64,000 nucleotides of DNA from Gemmobacter aquaticus (lineage in GTDB: Bacteria; Pseudomonadota; Alphaproteobacteria; Rhodobacterales; Rhodobacteraceae): positions 558,001-622,000 of the forward strand of contig NZ_VOAK01000011.1 in NCBI RefSeq assembly GCF_007859075.1, given 5' to 3'. Both the position numbers and the translations under genes were made by a program. Of the stretch, positions 1 through 7,068 are shown piece by piece (positions within the stretch are counted from its first letter, which is position 1; every line of letters starts with the position of its first letter). The notes beneath the pieces are model-generated. The model searched no databases. It was given only the letters and a program-made list of their open reading frames with translations, and was not told where the DNA came from.

Positions 1-367
1 CGATTTCGCAGGTCTTCTGGAGGGGAAGCCCAAGGGTGGGATCGAGGTGATCCGCGCCGAAGCCGCCCCTGTGATCGCTGGGCGCGGAACGGGCGTCACG
101 ATCCGCATCCTCTCTGCCCCTGAGGCTGTCGGAGAGCATGAGGTTTATGAGCTGATGTTTGCTCCCGGCGGCGCGCTGCTGTCAGACCCCCACCGGCCCG
201 GATGCCGCGAGCATCTGGCGGTGATCGAGGGCAGGCTGCGCGTCGAAAGCGGGGATGAGGCCGAGGATCTGGCCGCAGGGGATACGGCGCGCTACGCCGC
301 CGACCGGACCCACGCCATCCGGGCGGATGCGGCGGCGCGCGCCATTCTGATCGTGCAGGACAGTTGA
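1..367 (+). CDS. Cupin-domain protein, probably the C-terminus of an XRE-type regulator (5' truncated)
   Basis: The reading frame is open from the first base of the window, so the start lies outside it. The visible part is a small-molecule-binding cupin barrel: a short strand with GxHEVYELMFAPGG, then the pair SDPHRPGCREHLAVIEG and the closing GDTARYAADRTHAI, which is the usual cupin arrangement with His residues near the pocket. In the XRE-cupin family an N-terminal helix-turn-helix precedes such a domain; that part is not in the window, so assignment as a transcription factor is inference. The gene is followed by a GC-rich hairpin and then by the kbl-tdh operon, whose leader carries a repeated half-site, so this protein is a reasonable candidate for its regulator. 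Confidence 0.7.
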   Translation, partial: DFAGLLEGKPKGGIEVIRAEAAPVIAGRGTGVTIRILSAPEAVGEHEVYELMFAPGGALLSDPHRPGCREHLAVIEGRLRVESGDEAEDLAAGDTARYAADRTHAIRADAAARAILIVQDS

Positions 368-372
368 GACGG

Positions 373-424
373 CCGGGGGCGCTTCGCCTCCCGGTCCCCC
401 CGAAGGTATTTGTGCCAGAATGAC
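373..424 (+). terminator. Hairpin plus Rhodobacterales-type post-gene motif
   Basis: Imperfect GC stem 373-381 with 385-394 and a three-base loop, directly after the cupin gene. It is followed by CCCCCGAAGGTATTTG and a purine-rich tail. The same kind of element recurs at 11107 and 38318. It probably ends transcription from upstream; there is no strong T-run, so efficiency is uncertain. Confidence 0.45.
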
Positions 425-427
425 GAG

Positions 428-503
428 AATCCGTTTTGACGGATTGCAATCCGTTATCTTGACTTCGGCTGAATCTTGCGGCAAAAGTTCCGCTATAACG
501 GAT
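428..503 (+). promoter_or_regulatory. Operator-like array of ACGGAT half-sites before kbl
   Basis: Four copies of the six-base word ATCCGT/ACGGAT lie just upstream of kbl: ATCCGT at 429, ACGGAT at 439, ATCCGT at 449 and ACGGAT at 498. The first two form a perfect 7-bp inverted repeat, AATCCGT-tttg-ACGGATT (428-445). The first three begin exactly 10 bases apart, placing them on one face of the helix. A TTGACT sequence sits at 459 and a TATAAC at 494, but they are too far apart to be one promoter. A dimeric regulator, perhaps the cupin protein upstream, is the likely binder; this is inferred. Confidence 0.5.
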
Positions 504-514
504 GGAGGGGTGGT

Positions 515-1711
515 ATGGCGGAAAGTGGGCGGTCGGCGTTCCTGACGCATTTGGGAACCGTGCTTGAGGGGATCGAGGCCGAAGGGCTGATGAAGCGAGA
601 GCGGCTGATCCACGGGCCGCAGGGCGCGCATGTCGAGGTGGCGGGGCGAAAGCTTCTGAACCTCTGCGCCAACAACTATCTGGGTCTGGCCGATGATCCC
701 CGTCTGATTGCTGCCGCGCAATCGGCGATGCAGGCCGATGGGTACGGCATGGCCTCGGTCCGGTTCATTTGCGGGACGCAAGACATCCATCGCGCGCTTG
801 AGGCGCGGCTCGCCCGGTTTCTTGGGCATGACGACTCGATCCTGTTTGCGGCCTGCTTTGACGCGAATGGCGGGCTGTTCGAGCCCTTGTTGGGCCCTGA
901 GGACGCGGTCATCTCTGACAGCCTCAATCACGCCAGCATCATCGACGGCATCCGGCTCTGCAAGGCGCGGCGCTATCGCTATGCCAATTCCGACATGGCA
1001 GACCTTGAAGCGCAGCTGAAACAGGCCCGCGCCGATGGGGCACGGTTCATCCTCATTGCGACGGATGGCGTCTTCTCGATGGACGGCTATCTGGCGAAGC
1101 TGGCCGAGATCAGGGTGCTGGCCGATCGCCACGGGGCGATGGTCATGGTCGATGACTGCCATGCGACAGGCTTCATGGGGCCGCAGGGCAGGGGCACGCC
1201 GGCCCATGCCGGGGTTGAGGTCGATATCCTGACCGGAACGCTGGGCAAGGCGCTTGGCGGGGCGCTTGGCGGCTATATCGCTGGTCCGCAGGCGGTGATT
1301 GACCTGCTGCGCCAGCGCGCGCGGCCCTACCTCTTTTCCAATGCCCTGCCCCCCGCCGTGGTGGGGGCGGCTCTGGTGGCGCTGGATATCGTCGAGGCGG
1401 CGGATGACCTGCGCGCCCAGCTTTTCGAGAATGCGCGCTACTGGCGGGCCGGGCTTGAAGCCGCCGGGTTCCGCCTGCTGCCGGGCGAGCACCCCATCGT
1501 GCCGGTCATGCTGGGGGATGCGGTTCTCGCGCAGCGCATGGCGGCCGAGCTTTACGACCGTGGCGTCTATGTTGCCGGTTTCTTCTTCCCGGTGGTGCCC
1601 AAGGGGCAGGCGCGCATCCGCACGCAGATGAATGCACGGCTGACGAGGGAAGATCTGGATTTTGCGCTTGATGCGTTCCGCGCGGCAGGCAAGGCGGTGG
1701 GGGCGATCTGA
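515..1711 (+). CDS. kbl: Glycine C-acetyltransferase (2-amino-3-ketobutyrate CoA ligase)
   Basis: Cytoplasmic PLP enzyme that cleaves 2-amino-3-oxobutyrate with CoA to glycine and acetyl-CoA, the second step of threonine catabolism. The 398 residues match the family's usual length of about 397. Visible landmarks are [12 protein letters not shown] near the N-terminus, [30 protein letters not shown], and the PLP-lysine motif [15 protein letters not shown] with Lys245. The ATG at 515 is preferred over an in-frame ATG at 476 because GGAGGGG lies just upstream and because [13 protein letters not shown] fits family N-termini. The stop shares one base with the start of tdh, indicating translational coupling. 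Confidence 0.96.
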   Translation: MAESGRSAFLTHLGTVLEGIEAEGLMKRERLIHGPQGAHVEVAGRKLLNLCANNYLGLADDPRLIAAAQSAMQADGYGMASVRFICGTQDIHRALEARLARFLGHDDSILFAACFDANGGLFEPLLGPEDAVISDSLNHASIIDGIRLCKARRYRYANSDMADLEAQLKQARADGARFILIATDGVFSMDGYLAKLAEIRVLADRHGAMVMVDDCHATGFMGPQGRGTPAHAGVEVDILTGTLGKALGGALGGYIAGPQAVIDLLRQRARPYLFSNALPPAVVGAALVALDIVEAADDLRAQLFENARYWRAGLEAAGFRLLPGEHPIVPVMLGDAVLAQRMAAELYDRGVYVAGFFFPVVPKGQARIRTQMNARLTREDLDFALDAFRAAGKAVGAI

Positions 1712-2748
1712 TGACGAACGAAATGAAGGCCTTGGTGAAATCGAAGCCCGAGGTGGGGCTGTGGCAAGAAGCCCGACCGGTGCCCGAGATCGGACCGGAC
1801 GACGTCTTGATCCGGATCCGCAAGACCGGGATCTGCGGCACGGATATCCATATCTGGAACTGGGACGAATGGGCCGCGCGCACGGTTCCGCTTGGCCTGA
1901 TTACCGGGCATGAGTTCGCGGGCGAGATTGTGGAGCTTGGGCGCAATGTGACCGACCTGAAGATCGGGCAGCGCTGTTCGGGCGAGGGGCACCTGATCGG
2001 GCGTCATTCCCGCCAGTCGCGGGCCGGCAAATTCCACCTCGACCCCGAAACCCGTGGCATCGGCGTGAACGAGAACGGCGCCTTTGCGACCTATCTGAAA
2101 CTGCCCGCCTTTAACGTCGTGCCGCTGCCCGATGCGATTGACGACGAAATCGGCGCCATTCTCGATCCCTTGGGCAATGCCGTCCACACGGCGCTGTCCT
2201 TCGATCTGGTGGGCGAGGATGTGCTGATCACCGGCGCCGGGCCGATTGGCATTATGGCGGCGGCTGTCGCCCGTCATGTCGGCGCCCGCCACGTGGTGAT
2301 CACCGATGTGAACCCCGCGCGGCTGGAACTGGCGGCGCAGGTCGCTGATGTGGTGCCGGTAAATGTGGCCAGCGAAGACCTCAAGGACGTTCAGGCGCGC
2401 CTGAAGATGTCTCAGGGCTTTGACGTGGGCATGGAGATGAGCGGCAACCAGCGCGCGCTGGATCAGATGGTCGAGGCGCTCGTCATGGGGGGACGCATTG
2501 CCATGCTGGGCATCCCGCCGGGCAAAAGCCCTGTCGACTGGAGCCGGATCGTCTTCAAGGCCATCACGATCAAGGGCGTCTACGGTCGCGAGATCTTTGA
2601 GACCTGGTACAAGATGATCGCGATGCTCGAGAACGGGCTCGACGTCCGCCGCGTCATCACCCATCGCTTCAAGGTGGATGATTTCGAGCAGGGGTTCGAG
2701 ACGATGCGGTCGGGCCTGTCCGGCAAGGTCGTGCTGGACTGGGGCTGA
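1711..2748 (+). CDS. tdh: L-threonine 3-dehydrogenase lacking the structural-zinc cysteines
   Basis: Medium-chain zinc dehydrogenase that oxidises L-threonine to 2-amino-3-oxobutyrate with NAD+, feeding Kbl. Catalytic zinc ligands are present: Cys42 in GICGTD, and His67-Glu68 in TGHEFAG. The NAD-binding stretch is [17 protein letters not shown]. The protein is 345 residues, like E. coli Tdh (341). The oddity is the structural-zinc lobe: the four cysteines of the E. coli protein align with Gly97, Ser100, Ser103 and Asp111 (segment [19 protein letters not shown]), so that zinc cannot be held in the usual way. The start overlaps the kbl stop; a second ATG four codons on (MKALVK) is possible. Confidence 0.95.
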   Translation: MTNEMKALVKSKPEVGLWQEARPVPEIGPDDVLIRIRKTGICGTDIHIWNWDEWAARTVPLGLITGHEFAGEIVELGRNVTDLKIGQRCSGEGHLIGRHSRQSRAGKFHLDPETRGIGVNENGAFATYLKLPAFNVVPLPDAIDDEIGAILDPLGNAVHTALSFDLVGEDVLITGAGPIGIMAAAVARHVGARHVVITDVNPARLELAAQVADVVPVNVASEDLKDVQARLKMSQGFDVGMEMSGNQRALDQMVEALVMGGRIAMLGIPPGKSPVDWSRIVFKAITIKGVYGREIFETWYKMIAMLENGLDVRRVITHRFKVDDFEQGFETMRSGLSGKVVLDWG

Positions 2749-2776
2749 TTGCCGCCCCAGACAGGGCGCCCCTGAC

Positions 2777-2793
2777 ACGGCGTTGCCCGCCGT
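2777..2793 (+). terminator. Short hairpin after tdh
   Basis: ACGGCG (2777-2782) and CGCCGT (2788-2793) form a 6-bp stem with loop TTGCC, followed by CTTTG. It is the only structured element between tdh and ribB. I see no FMN riboswitch signature in this gap. Weak candidate. Confidence 0.3.
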
Positions 2794-2897
2794 CTTTGCG
2801 CGCAGCGTCACTGCACAGGACCTGCGCGCACAGGCACTGGCCTTCGACGGCGGGGAAGGGTAATGCAGTGTAAATGCCCATTCGAGAGACCAGCCAG

Positions 2898-3992
2898 ATG
2901 TCGAGCGACTATTCGGACGCGATTTCCTCGGTCGAGGAGATCATTGAGGATGCCCGCAACGGGAAGATGTTCATTCTTGTCGATCACGAGGATCGCGAGA
3001 ATGAGGGCGATCTGGTGATCCCGGCCGAGAAATGCGATGCGGCGGCCATCAACTTCATGGCGACGCATGGCCGGGGACTGATCTGCCTCACGCTGACCGG
3101 CGAGCGGATCGACCAGTTGGGCCTGCCCCTGATGGCCTCGAAGAACTCGTCGCGGCACGAGACCGCCTTCACCGTTTCGATCGAGGCGCGCGAAGGGGTC
3201 GAGACCGGCATTTCCGCCCGCGACCGCGCGCTGACCGTGGCCGTTGCGATTGACGAGACAAAAGGCGCCGCAGATCTGGCGACGCCGGGCCACATCTTTC
3301 CGCTGCGGACCCGCGACGGGGGCGTTCTGGTGCGCGCAGGCCATACCGAGGCCGCGACCGATGTGGCGCGGCTGGCGGGGCTCAAGCCTGCGGGCGTCAT
3401 CTGCGAGGTTATGAACGATGACGGCACGATGGCGCGTCTGCCCGATCTGGTGCAGTTCGCGCAGCGCCATGGCCTGAAGATCGGTACGATCTCGGACCTG
3501 ATCGCCTACCGCCGTCGCCACGACAATCTGGTCAAGGAGCAAGCGGTCAAGCGTGTCACCTCGGTCCATGGCGGCGAGTGGATCATGCGGATCTTCTCGG
3601 ACGTGGCCCAGGGATCAGAACATGTCGTGCTGACCAAGGGGGACATCGGCGCGGGTGGGCCGGTGCTGGTGCGGATGCATGCGCTTGACCCGCTGGCCGA
3701 TGTGCTGGGCGTGGGCGATGCCAATGCGGTGGGGGAACTCGCCGGGGCCATGCGCGTGATTGCTGCCGCCGGGCGCGGCGTTGTCGTCCTGCTGCGCGAC
3801 ACCTCCATGAAGATTGCGCAAACCGACGAGGTCTCGCCTCAAACGCTTCGGCAATATGGGCTCGGCGCACAGATTCTTGCCGCCCTCGGCCTGCATGAGA
3901 TCACGCTGGTGACGAACCACAAGGCGCCGAAGGTCGTGGGGCTTGATGCCTATGGCCTGTCGATCGTCGGCACCCATCCGATTGCGGAGTGA
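2898..3992 (+). CDS. ribB: 3,4-dihydroxy-2-butanone 4-phosphate synthase with degenerate GTP cyclohydrolase II-like domain
   Basis: The N-terminal half converts ribulose 5-phosphate into the four-carbon riboflavin precursor. It shows the acidic metal/substrate loop DHEDRENEGDLV, then THGRGLICLTLT and the RAGHTEAATDVARLAGL segment. The C-terminal half (from about residue 210) resembles GTP cyclohydrolase II in length and in its ending (VTNHKAPKVVGLDAYGLSIVGTHPI). It lacks the zinc cysteines: where active enzymes have a CDC motif this one reads LADVLGVGDANAVGEL. That half should not cyclise GTP. Start: ATG 2898 follows GAGAGA by about eight bases; an in-frame ATG at 2874 would add eight residues. 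ribH follows directly. Confidence 0.9.
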   Translation: MSSDYSDAISSVEEIIEDARNGKMFILVDHEDRENEGDLVIPAEKCDAAAINFMATHGRGLICLTLTGERIDQLGLPLMASKNSSRHETAFTVSIEAREGVETGISARDRALTVAVAIDETKGAADLATPGHIFPLRTRDGGVLVRAGHTEAATDVARLAGLKPAGVICEVMNDDGTMARLPDLVQFAQRHGLKIGTISDLIAYRRRHDNLVKEQAVKRVTSVHGGEWIMRIFSDVAQGSEHVVLTKGDIGAGGPVLVRMHALDPLADVLGVGDANAVGELAGAMRVIAAAGRGVVVLLRDTSMKIAQTDEVSPQTLRQYGLGAQILAALGLHEITLVTNHKAPKVVGLDAYGLSIVGTHPIAE

Positions 3993-4514
3993 ATGATGGC
4001 TGCGAATGAACAGCACTACGTCCTGCCGCTGCCGGTGTTTCACAAACCGGTCAAGCTCCTGATTGTCGTGGCCCCTTATTACAAGGACATCACCGACAAT
4101 CTGGTGGCGGGTGCGCGTGCGGTGGCTGCATCCTGCGGCGCCGAGGTCGATCTGGTCGAGGTGCCCGGTGCGCTGGAAGTGCCGACCGCGATCGCGCTGG
4201 CCGAACGCATGTCGAACTATGACGGCTATGTCGCACTGGGCTGCGTGATCCGGGGCGAGACGACGCATTACGACACGGTCTGCAACGATTCCAGCCGGGC
4301 GATCTCGCTTCTGGGGCTGCAGGGCGCCTGCATCGGAAACGGCATCCTGACGGTTGAAAACCGCGAGCAGGCGGTGGTGCGTGCAGAGCCAGAAGGGCAG
4401 AACAAGGGCGGCGGCGCGGCTGCCGCGGCGCTTCACCTGATCGCGCTGGCCCGCCAATGGTCGGGCGCCCGTACCGGTATCGGCTTTCGTGCCGAAGGGG
4501 GGCATCAGGCATGA
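3993..4514 (+). CDS. ribH: 6,7-dimethyl-8-ribityllumazine synthase
   Basis: Condenses the RibB product with the pyrimidine intermediate to give lumazine, the penultimate riboflavin step. The recognisable motifs are VEVPGALEVPTAI for substrate binding and GCVIRGETTHYD containing the catalytic His. The phosphate-binding loop follows at GILTVEN. At 173 residues it is slightly longer than the typical 150-160, with a short extension at both ends. It begins immediately after the ribB stop, with a second ATG one codon later. Its stop overlaps the nusB start by four bases, making ribB-ribH-nusB a single operon, an arrangement common in alphaproteobacteria. Confidence 0.95.
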   Translation: MMAANEQHYVLPLPVFHKPVKLLIVVAPYYKDITDNLVAGARAVAASCGAEVDLVEVPGALEVPTAIALAERMSNYDGYVALGCVIRGETTHYDTVCNDSSRAISLLGLQGACIGNGILTVENREQAVVRAEPEGQNKGGGAAAAALHLIALARQWSGARTGIGFRAEGGHQA

Positions 4515-4984
4515 GCGTGAAGCCCGACAAGAAGCAGATGCGCTCGGCCGCGCGGCTCTTTGCCGTGCAGGCGCTGTTCCAGATGGAATCCTCGGGGCAA
4601 ACGGTTGAACGCGTTGTGCGCGAGTTCGAGAGCCATCGCTTTGGCGAGGTGTTCGAGGACGGCACCGAGATGGCCGAAGGTGACGTCGTGCATTTCCGCG
4701 CCCTGGTGGATGCGGCGGTGAACTGGCAGGCAAAGATCGACCAGATGACAGACCGGGCGCTGGTCGCGGCATGGCCGATTGACCGGATCGACCCGGTGCT
4801 GCGCGCGCTCTTCCGCACGGCCGGGGGCGAGCTGGTGGGCATGGACACGCCCCCCAAGGTCGTCATCACGGAATTCGTCGATGTGGCCAAGGCCTTCTTC
4901 CCCGATGGGAAAGAGCCGAAGTTCGTCAATGCCGTGCTCGACCACATGGCGCGCGAGGCGCGGCCCGAGGCCTTCAAGGCCTGA
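4511..4984 (+). CDS. nusB: Transcription antitermination factor NusB
   Basis: All-helical RNA-binding protein that joins NusE on boxA RNA during rRNA transcription. The 157-residue sequence has the family core: RSAARLFAVQALFQME at the N-terminus, AWPIDRIDPVLRALFRTAGGEL in the middle, and VVITEFVDVAKAFFPDGKEPKFVNAVLDHMARE at the C-terminus. The start at 4511 overlaps the ribH stop as ATGA; a longer in-frame start at 4457 would run inside ribH and is not needed. A strong terminator follows within 15 bases, so this is the last gene of the riboflavin operon. Confidence 0.95.
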   Translation: MSVKPDKKQMRSAARLFAVQALFQMESSGQTVERVVREFESHRFGEVFEDGTEMAEGDVVHFRALVDAAVNWQAKIDQMTDRALVAAWPIDRIDPVLRALFRTAGGELVGMDTPPKVVITEFVDVAKAFFPDGKEPKFVNAVLDHMAREARPEAFKA

Positions 4985-4997
4985 TCCGGATGGTGCA

Positions 4998-5025
4998 GGC
5001 GGCCCCAAGGGGCCGCCTTGCTTTT
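4998..5025 (+). terminator. Intrinsic terminator after nusB
   Basis: Perfect 9-bp stem GGCGGCCCC (4998-5006) with GGGGCCGCC (5009-5017), two-base loop, followed by TTGCTTTT. It closes the ribB-ribH-nusB operon. Confidence 0.8.
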
Positions 5026-5043
5026 GCAAGGAAGGGTATTGGC

Positions 5044-5433
5044 ATGAAACGGATACTGATCGCCGGGATGTTTCTTGCGGCCTGTCAGGGGGATGCGCCG
5101 GGGATCTCGGCCGAAACCATCGGGCGTGACTGGGCACTGGTGCGCATGAATGGCGCCGACGCCCCGGCCAATGTGACGATGGATCTCTCAGAGGCCGGCC
5201 GCGCCGCAGGTCAGGCGCCCTGCAATCGCTGGTTCAGCGGCGTAGAGGGCACCTTGCCCGAATTTCGTCTGACAGGAGTCGGCGCGACCAAAATGGCCTG
5301 TCCGGACATGCAGGCCGAGTCCGACTTCTTTGCCGCGTTGGAAGGCGTTCGCGAGGCAAGGATGGAGGGCGACCGGCTGATTCTTGCCGGTGAGGGCAGC
5401 GTTCAGCTGGAATTTGCCCCGGCAAAGCCCTGA
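5044..5433 (+). CDS. META-domain lipoprotein (HslJ-like)
   Basis: 129-residue envelope protein. The N-terminus is a lipoprotein signal, MKRILIAGMFLAAC, with lipobox Cys14. The rest is one META domain: WALVRMNG, then PCNRWFSGVEG, the signature MACPDMQAESDFFAALEGVREARMEGDRLIL and the final strand VQLEFAP. Family members in E. coli (HslJ) are linked to heat and novobiocin resistance, but the biochemical role is unknown. ATG 5044 is chosen because it gives a complete lipoprotein signal and follows AAGGAAGGG; an upstream in-frame codon at 4990 lies within the nusB terminator. Confidence 0.85.
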   Translation: MKRILIAGMFLAACQGDAPGISAETIGRDWALVRMNGADAPANVTMDLSEAGRAAGQAPCNRWFSGVEGTLPEFRLTGVGATKMACPDMQAESDFFAALEGVREARMEGDRLILAGEGSVQLEFAPAKP

Positions 5434-5522
5434 TCGCGGGGAATTGTATCGGGGATGCGACGCATTGGCACTGGCGTCTGCCGACGCGGGTGCTAGCATC
5501 ACATTCAAACAGGAGGACCCCG

Positions 5523-5843
5523 ATGCCCAAGCTCATCCGCCTTTACATTGTCAACGTGGCCATCGGTTATGGTCTGTCTGCGGTGTTTCTTGCCATGATG
5601 GTCTGGTTCAACGTGGCCAACCTCGGGCATCTGATCCTCGAAACCGAAAACGGCTGGATCGGTGGGTTGATGATGTTCGTCAGCAACGGGGTGATCTTCG
5701 CAGGCGCCCAGTTCGCGATCGCAGTAATGCGTCAGGCCAGCGACGACGATGAGCCGCGCGGTGGTACCCGCGCGCCGACGCTGGTCCCGGTTCCGGTGCG
5801 GGTTGAGGCGCGCAACCAGTCTGCGATGCGCACCCGCCGCTGA
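5523..5843 (+). CDS. Small two-helix membrane protein, probably salt-stress protein SspA of Rhodobacter type
   Basis: 106-residue inner-membrane protein with hydrophobic segments LYIVNVAIGYGLSAVFLAMM and GGLMMFVSNGVIFAGAQFAIAVM, then a hydrophilic, Arg- and Pro-rich tail. The ATG at 5523 has the strong ribosome site AGGAGG six bases upstream. It lies convergent to a predicted 6S RNA on the opposite strand. In Rhodobacter sphaeroides the gene immediately downstream of ssrS on the antisense strand is described as a putative salt-stress-induced membrane protein (SspA); assignment here rests on that identical context rather than on remembered sequence, so treat the name as provisional. Confidence 0.6.
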   Translation: MPKLIRLYIVNVAIGYGLSAVFLAMMVWFNVANLGHLILETENGWIGGLMMFVSNGVIFAGAQFAIAVMRQASDDDEPRGGTRAPTLVPVPVRVEARNQSAMRTRR

Positions 5844-5867
5844 CAGCCCCCAGTGGTTTGACGCGAA

Positions 5868-5890
5868 GGTCCGGCAATGCCGGGCCTTTT
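5868..5890. terminator. Bidirectional terminator between sspA-like gene and 6S RNA
   Basis: Stem GG-t-CCGGC (5868-5875) with GCCGG-g-CC (5879-5886), loop AAT, followed by TTTT on the plus strand. Read on the minus strand it follows the 3' end of the predicted 6S RNA, so it can serve both convergent units. Confidence 0.65.
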
Positions 5891-5901
5891 GCGTTTCGGG
5901 G

Positions 5902-6071
5902 ATGAAGTGGCGGGCCCGCAGCAACCGTGGGTGACGGTGTTTTCCCGAGAGCCAGAGGTCTCAGGTGGGCGCCGGGTAGCAGGACCAGGATCCTGCCAGA
6001 GCCAGCCCCCGTTCGCTTGCTTATCGGCCACTGGAAAAGTGTCCCACACGCGAGGAGCAGCACCCGCCGTC
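5902..6071 (-). ncRNA. ssrS: Probable 6S RNA
   Basis: About 170 nucleotides that fold into one long irregular hairpin, as 6S RNA does when it mimics an open promoter and traps RNA polymerase. Pairings seen (plus-strand coordinates): closing stem 6063-6068 with 5909-5914 and 6071-6074 with 5904-5907; TTTTCC (6033-6038) with GGAAAA (5940-5945); apical stem 5979-5984 with 5991-5996. The middle holds an unpaired bubble containing GGCCGATAAGC on one side and CACCTGAGACCTCTGG on the other. The 3' arm ACACCGTCACCCACGGTTGC agrees with my recollection of Rhodobacter 6S RNA. A well-spaced promoter precedes it and a terminator follows. No reading frame explains the region. Confidence 0.75.
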
Positions 6072-6075
6072 TTCA

Positions 6076-6104
6076 CAGATAGGCCCGGATGCGCTGCACG
6101 GCAA
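6076..6104 (-). promoter_or_regulatory. Sigma-70 type promoter for 6S RNA
   Basis: On the minus strand TTGCCG (6104-6099) and TATCTG (6081-6076) are separated by exactly 17 bases. The predicted start point, about seven bases downstream, falls at the 5' end of the closing stem of the 6S structure. Confidence 0.6.
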
Positions 6105-6112
6105 GGGCTGCG

Positions 6113-6343
6113 TCAGCCCAGAAGCCGGTTCACCTGCCAGGCCAGCCGAAAAGCAATCGGCCCGACTCCCAGCGACAGCACAAAGGCGATCGGCCAGGCG
6201 ACGATGAAGCTGTGGCCCCAAAGGGAGAGAAATTCTGGCGTCAGGCCGGATTTCAGCGCGCCGAAGATACCGGTCATCAGGCCGGCCATCATGCATGAAA
6301 TAAAGACCTGTGCGATCAACACGGTGCGGGTGGTTTGGGTCAT
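6113..6343 (-). CDS. DUF2798 family small membrane protein
   Basis: 76-residue protein with two predicted transmembrane helices, VLIAQVFISCMMAGLMTGIF and SFIVAWPIAFVLSLGVGPIAF. Size and the two-helix layout with a short polar loop (GLTPEFLSLWGH) fit DUF2798, whose function is not known. The ATG at 6343 gives the compact protein MTQTTRTV; the frame stays open further upstream but adds a basic stretch with no family resemblance. It is transcribed in the same direction as the 6S RNA, starting upstream of it, and diverges from mmcB. Confidence 0.7.
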   Translation of the reverse strand: MTQTTRTVLIAQVFISCMMAGLMTGIFGALKSGLTPEFLSLWGHSFIVAWPIAFVLSLGVGPIAFRLAWQVNRLLG

Positions 6344-6547
6344 CTGTTCTGCCTTTGAACGCAAGCGCGGACAAGATCGCCTTGCCCTTGCAGGATGTGG
6401 GGGGTCAATTTTCGCCGCGGGATCACACATCCAGGTGCGTCAACGCCTGCGATGGGCGCAGGGGCCGGGATAACCAACCGGCCAGACATTTTCCGGCGCA
6501 GCAGACATATGCAGCCACTCATTACCTGTCAATCTGCGGGCAGTGGC

Positions 6548-6576
6548 TTGACCGATGTTCCCATTTCGTTCAGTTT
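6548..6576 (+). promoter_or_regulatory. mmcB promoter overlapped by a LexA (SOS) box
   Basis: GTTC (6557-6560), seven bases, GTTC (6568-6571) is an exact match to the alphaproteobacterial LexA site GTTC-N7-GTTC. It lies between a TTGACC (6548-6553) and a weak CAGTTT (6571-6576) spaced 17 bases, 12 bases before the mmcB start. Binding there would block the promoter, giving DNA-damage induction. Confidence 0.8.
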
Positions 6577-6582
6577 TGCCTT

Positions 6583-7068
6583 ATGTCCGCAGATGTGCCG
6601 CAAATAACCGAACCCGTCCTTCTTGCCCCCGGTCAGCGCCTTGCCCGCGGGGTGTGCCGCCATCTTTTGGGCCATGGCTTTGCGACGGTCGAGGAACTGG
6701 TGCCCGCGCCGGGGTTGCGCGTTGATGTGATGGCGCTCGGCCCCAAGGGCGAGGTCTGGGTGATCGAGTGCAAGTCGAGCCGCACCGACTTTGCTTCCGA
6801 CCGGAAGTGGCAGAACTATCTGCAATGGTGCGACCGCTACTTCTGGGCAGTGGATACGGCGTTCCCGGCGGAAATACTGCCGCCCGAAACCGGGTTGATC
6901 GTCGCAGATGACTATGACGCCGCGATCCTGCGCATGGGGCCATTAACCCCGCTGGCCGGGGCGCGGCGCAAGGTGATGGTGCAGAAATTCGCCCGCCACG
7001 CGGCGCTGCGCCTTCAGGCGCTGCGCGATCCGGTGGCGGTGGGCGCGATCAGCGCTTTTTCCCCTTAG
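6583..7068 (+). CDS. mmcB: MmcB family DNA repair protein
   Basis: 161-residue protein with a PD-(D/E)xK nuclease-like core: RVDVMALGPKGEVWVIECKSSRTDFASDRKWQNYL, where the second acidic residue and the ExK triad (IECKSS) are visible. MmcB in Caulobacter is an SOS-induced protein acting in mutagenic repair and is conserved in alphaproteobacteria. The open frame extends upstream to 6310, but the ATG at 6583 gives the family N-terminus and sits directly after a LexA box, which supports both start and function. Its last 20 bases overlap the convergent DUF6324 gene. Confidence 0.88.
   Translation: MSADVPQITEPVLLAPGQRLARGVCRHLLGHGFATVEELVPAPGLRVDVMALGPKGEVWVIECKSSRTDFASDRKWQNYLQWCDRYFWAVDTAFPAEILPPETGLIVADDYDAAILRMGPLTPLAGARRKVMVQKFARHAALRLQALRDPVAVGAISAFSP

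Noticed and set aside
2749-2897. FMN riboswitch before ribB
   Set aside because: None of the conserved RFN-element blocks is visible and the gap is short, with only a small hairpin.
5465-5490. Sigma-54 promoter (TGGCAC) before the sspA-like gene
   Set aside because: The GG to GC spacing is one base too long for the strict -24/-12 pattern.
5891-6060. Cobalamin or thiamine riboswitch (GCCACTGG, CTGAGA and GGGAA words)
   Set aside because: The words are in the wrong order and no gene follows in the right orientation. The whole region folds as a single long hairpin that fits 6S RNA.
6346-6360. GTTC-N7-GAAC near the DUF2798 start resembled another SOS site
   Set aside because: The alphaproteobacterial LexA site is a direct repeat of GTTC. 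This one is inverted and almost touches the start codon, so it is probably chance.
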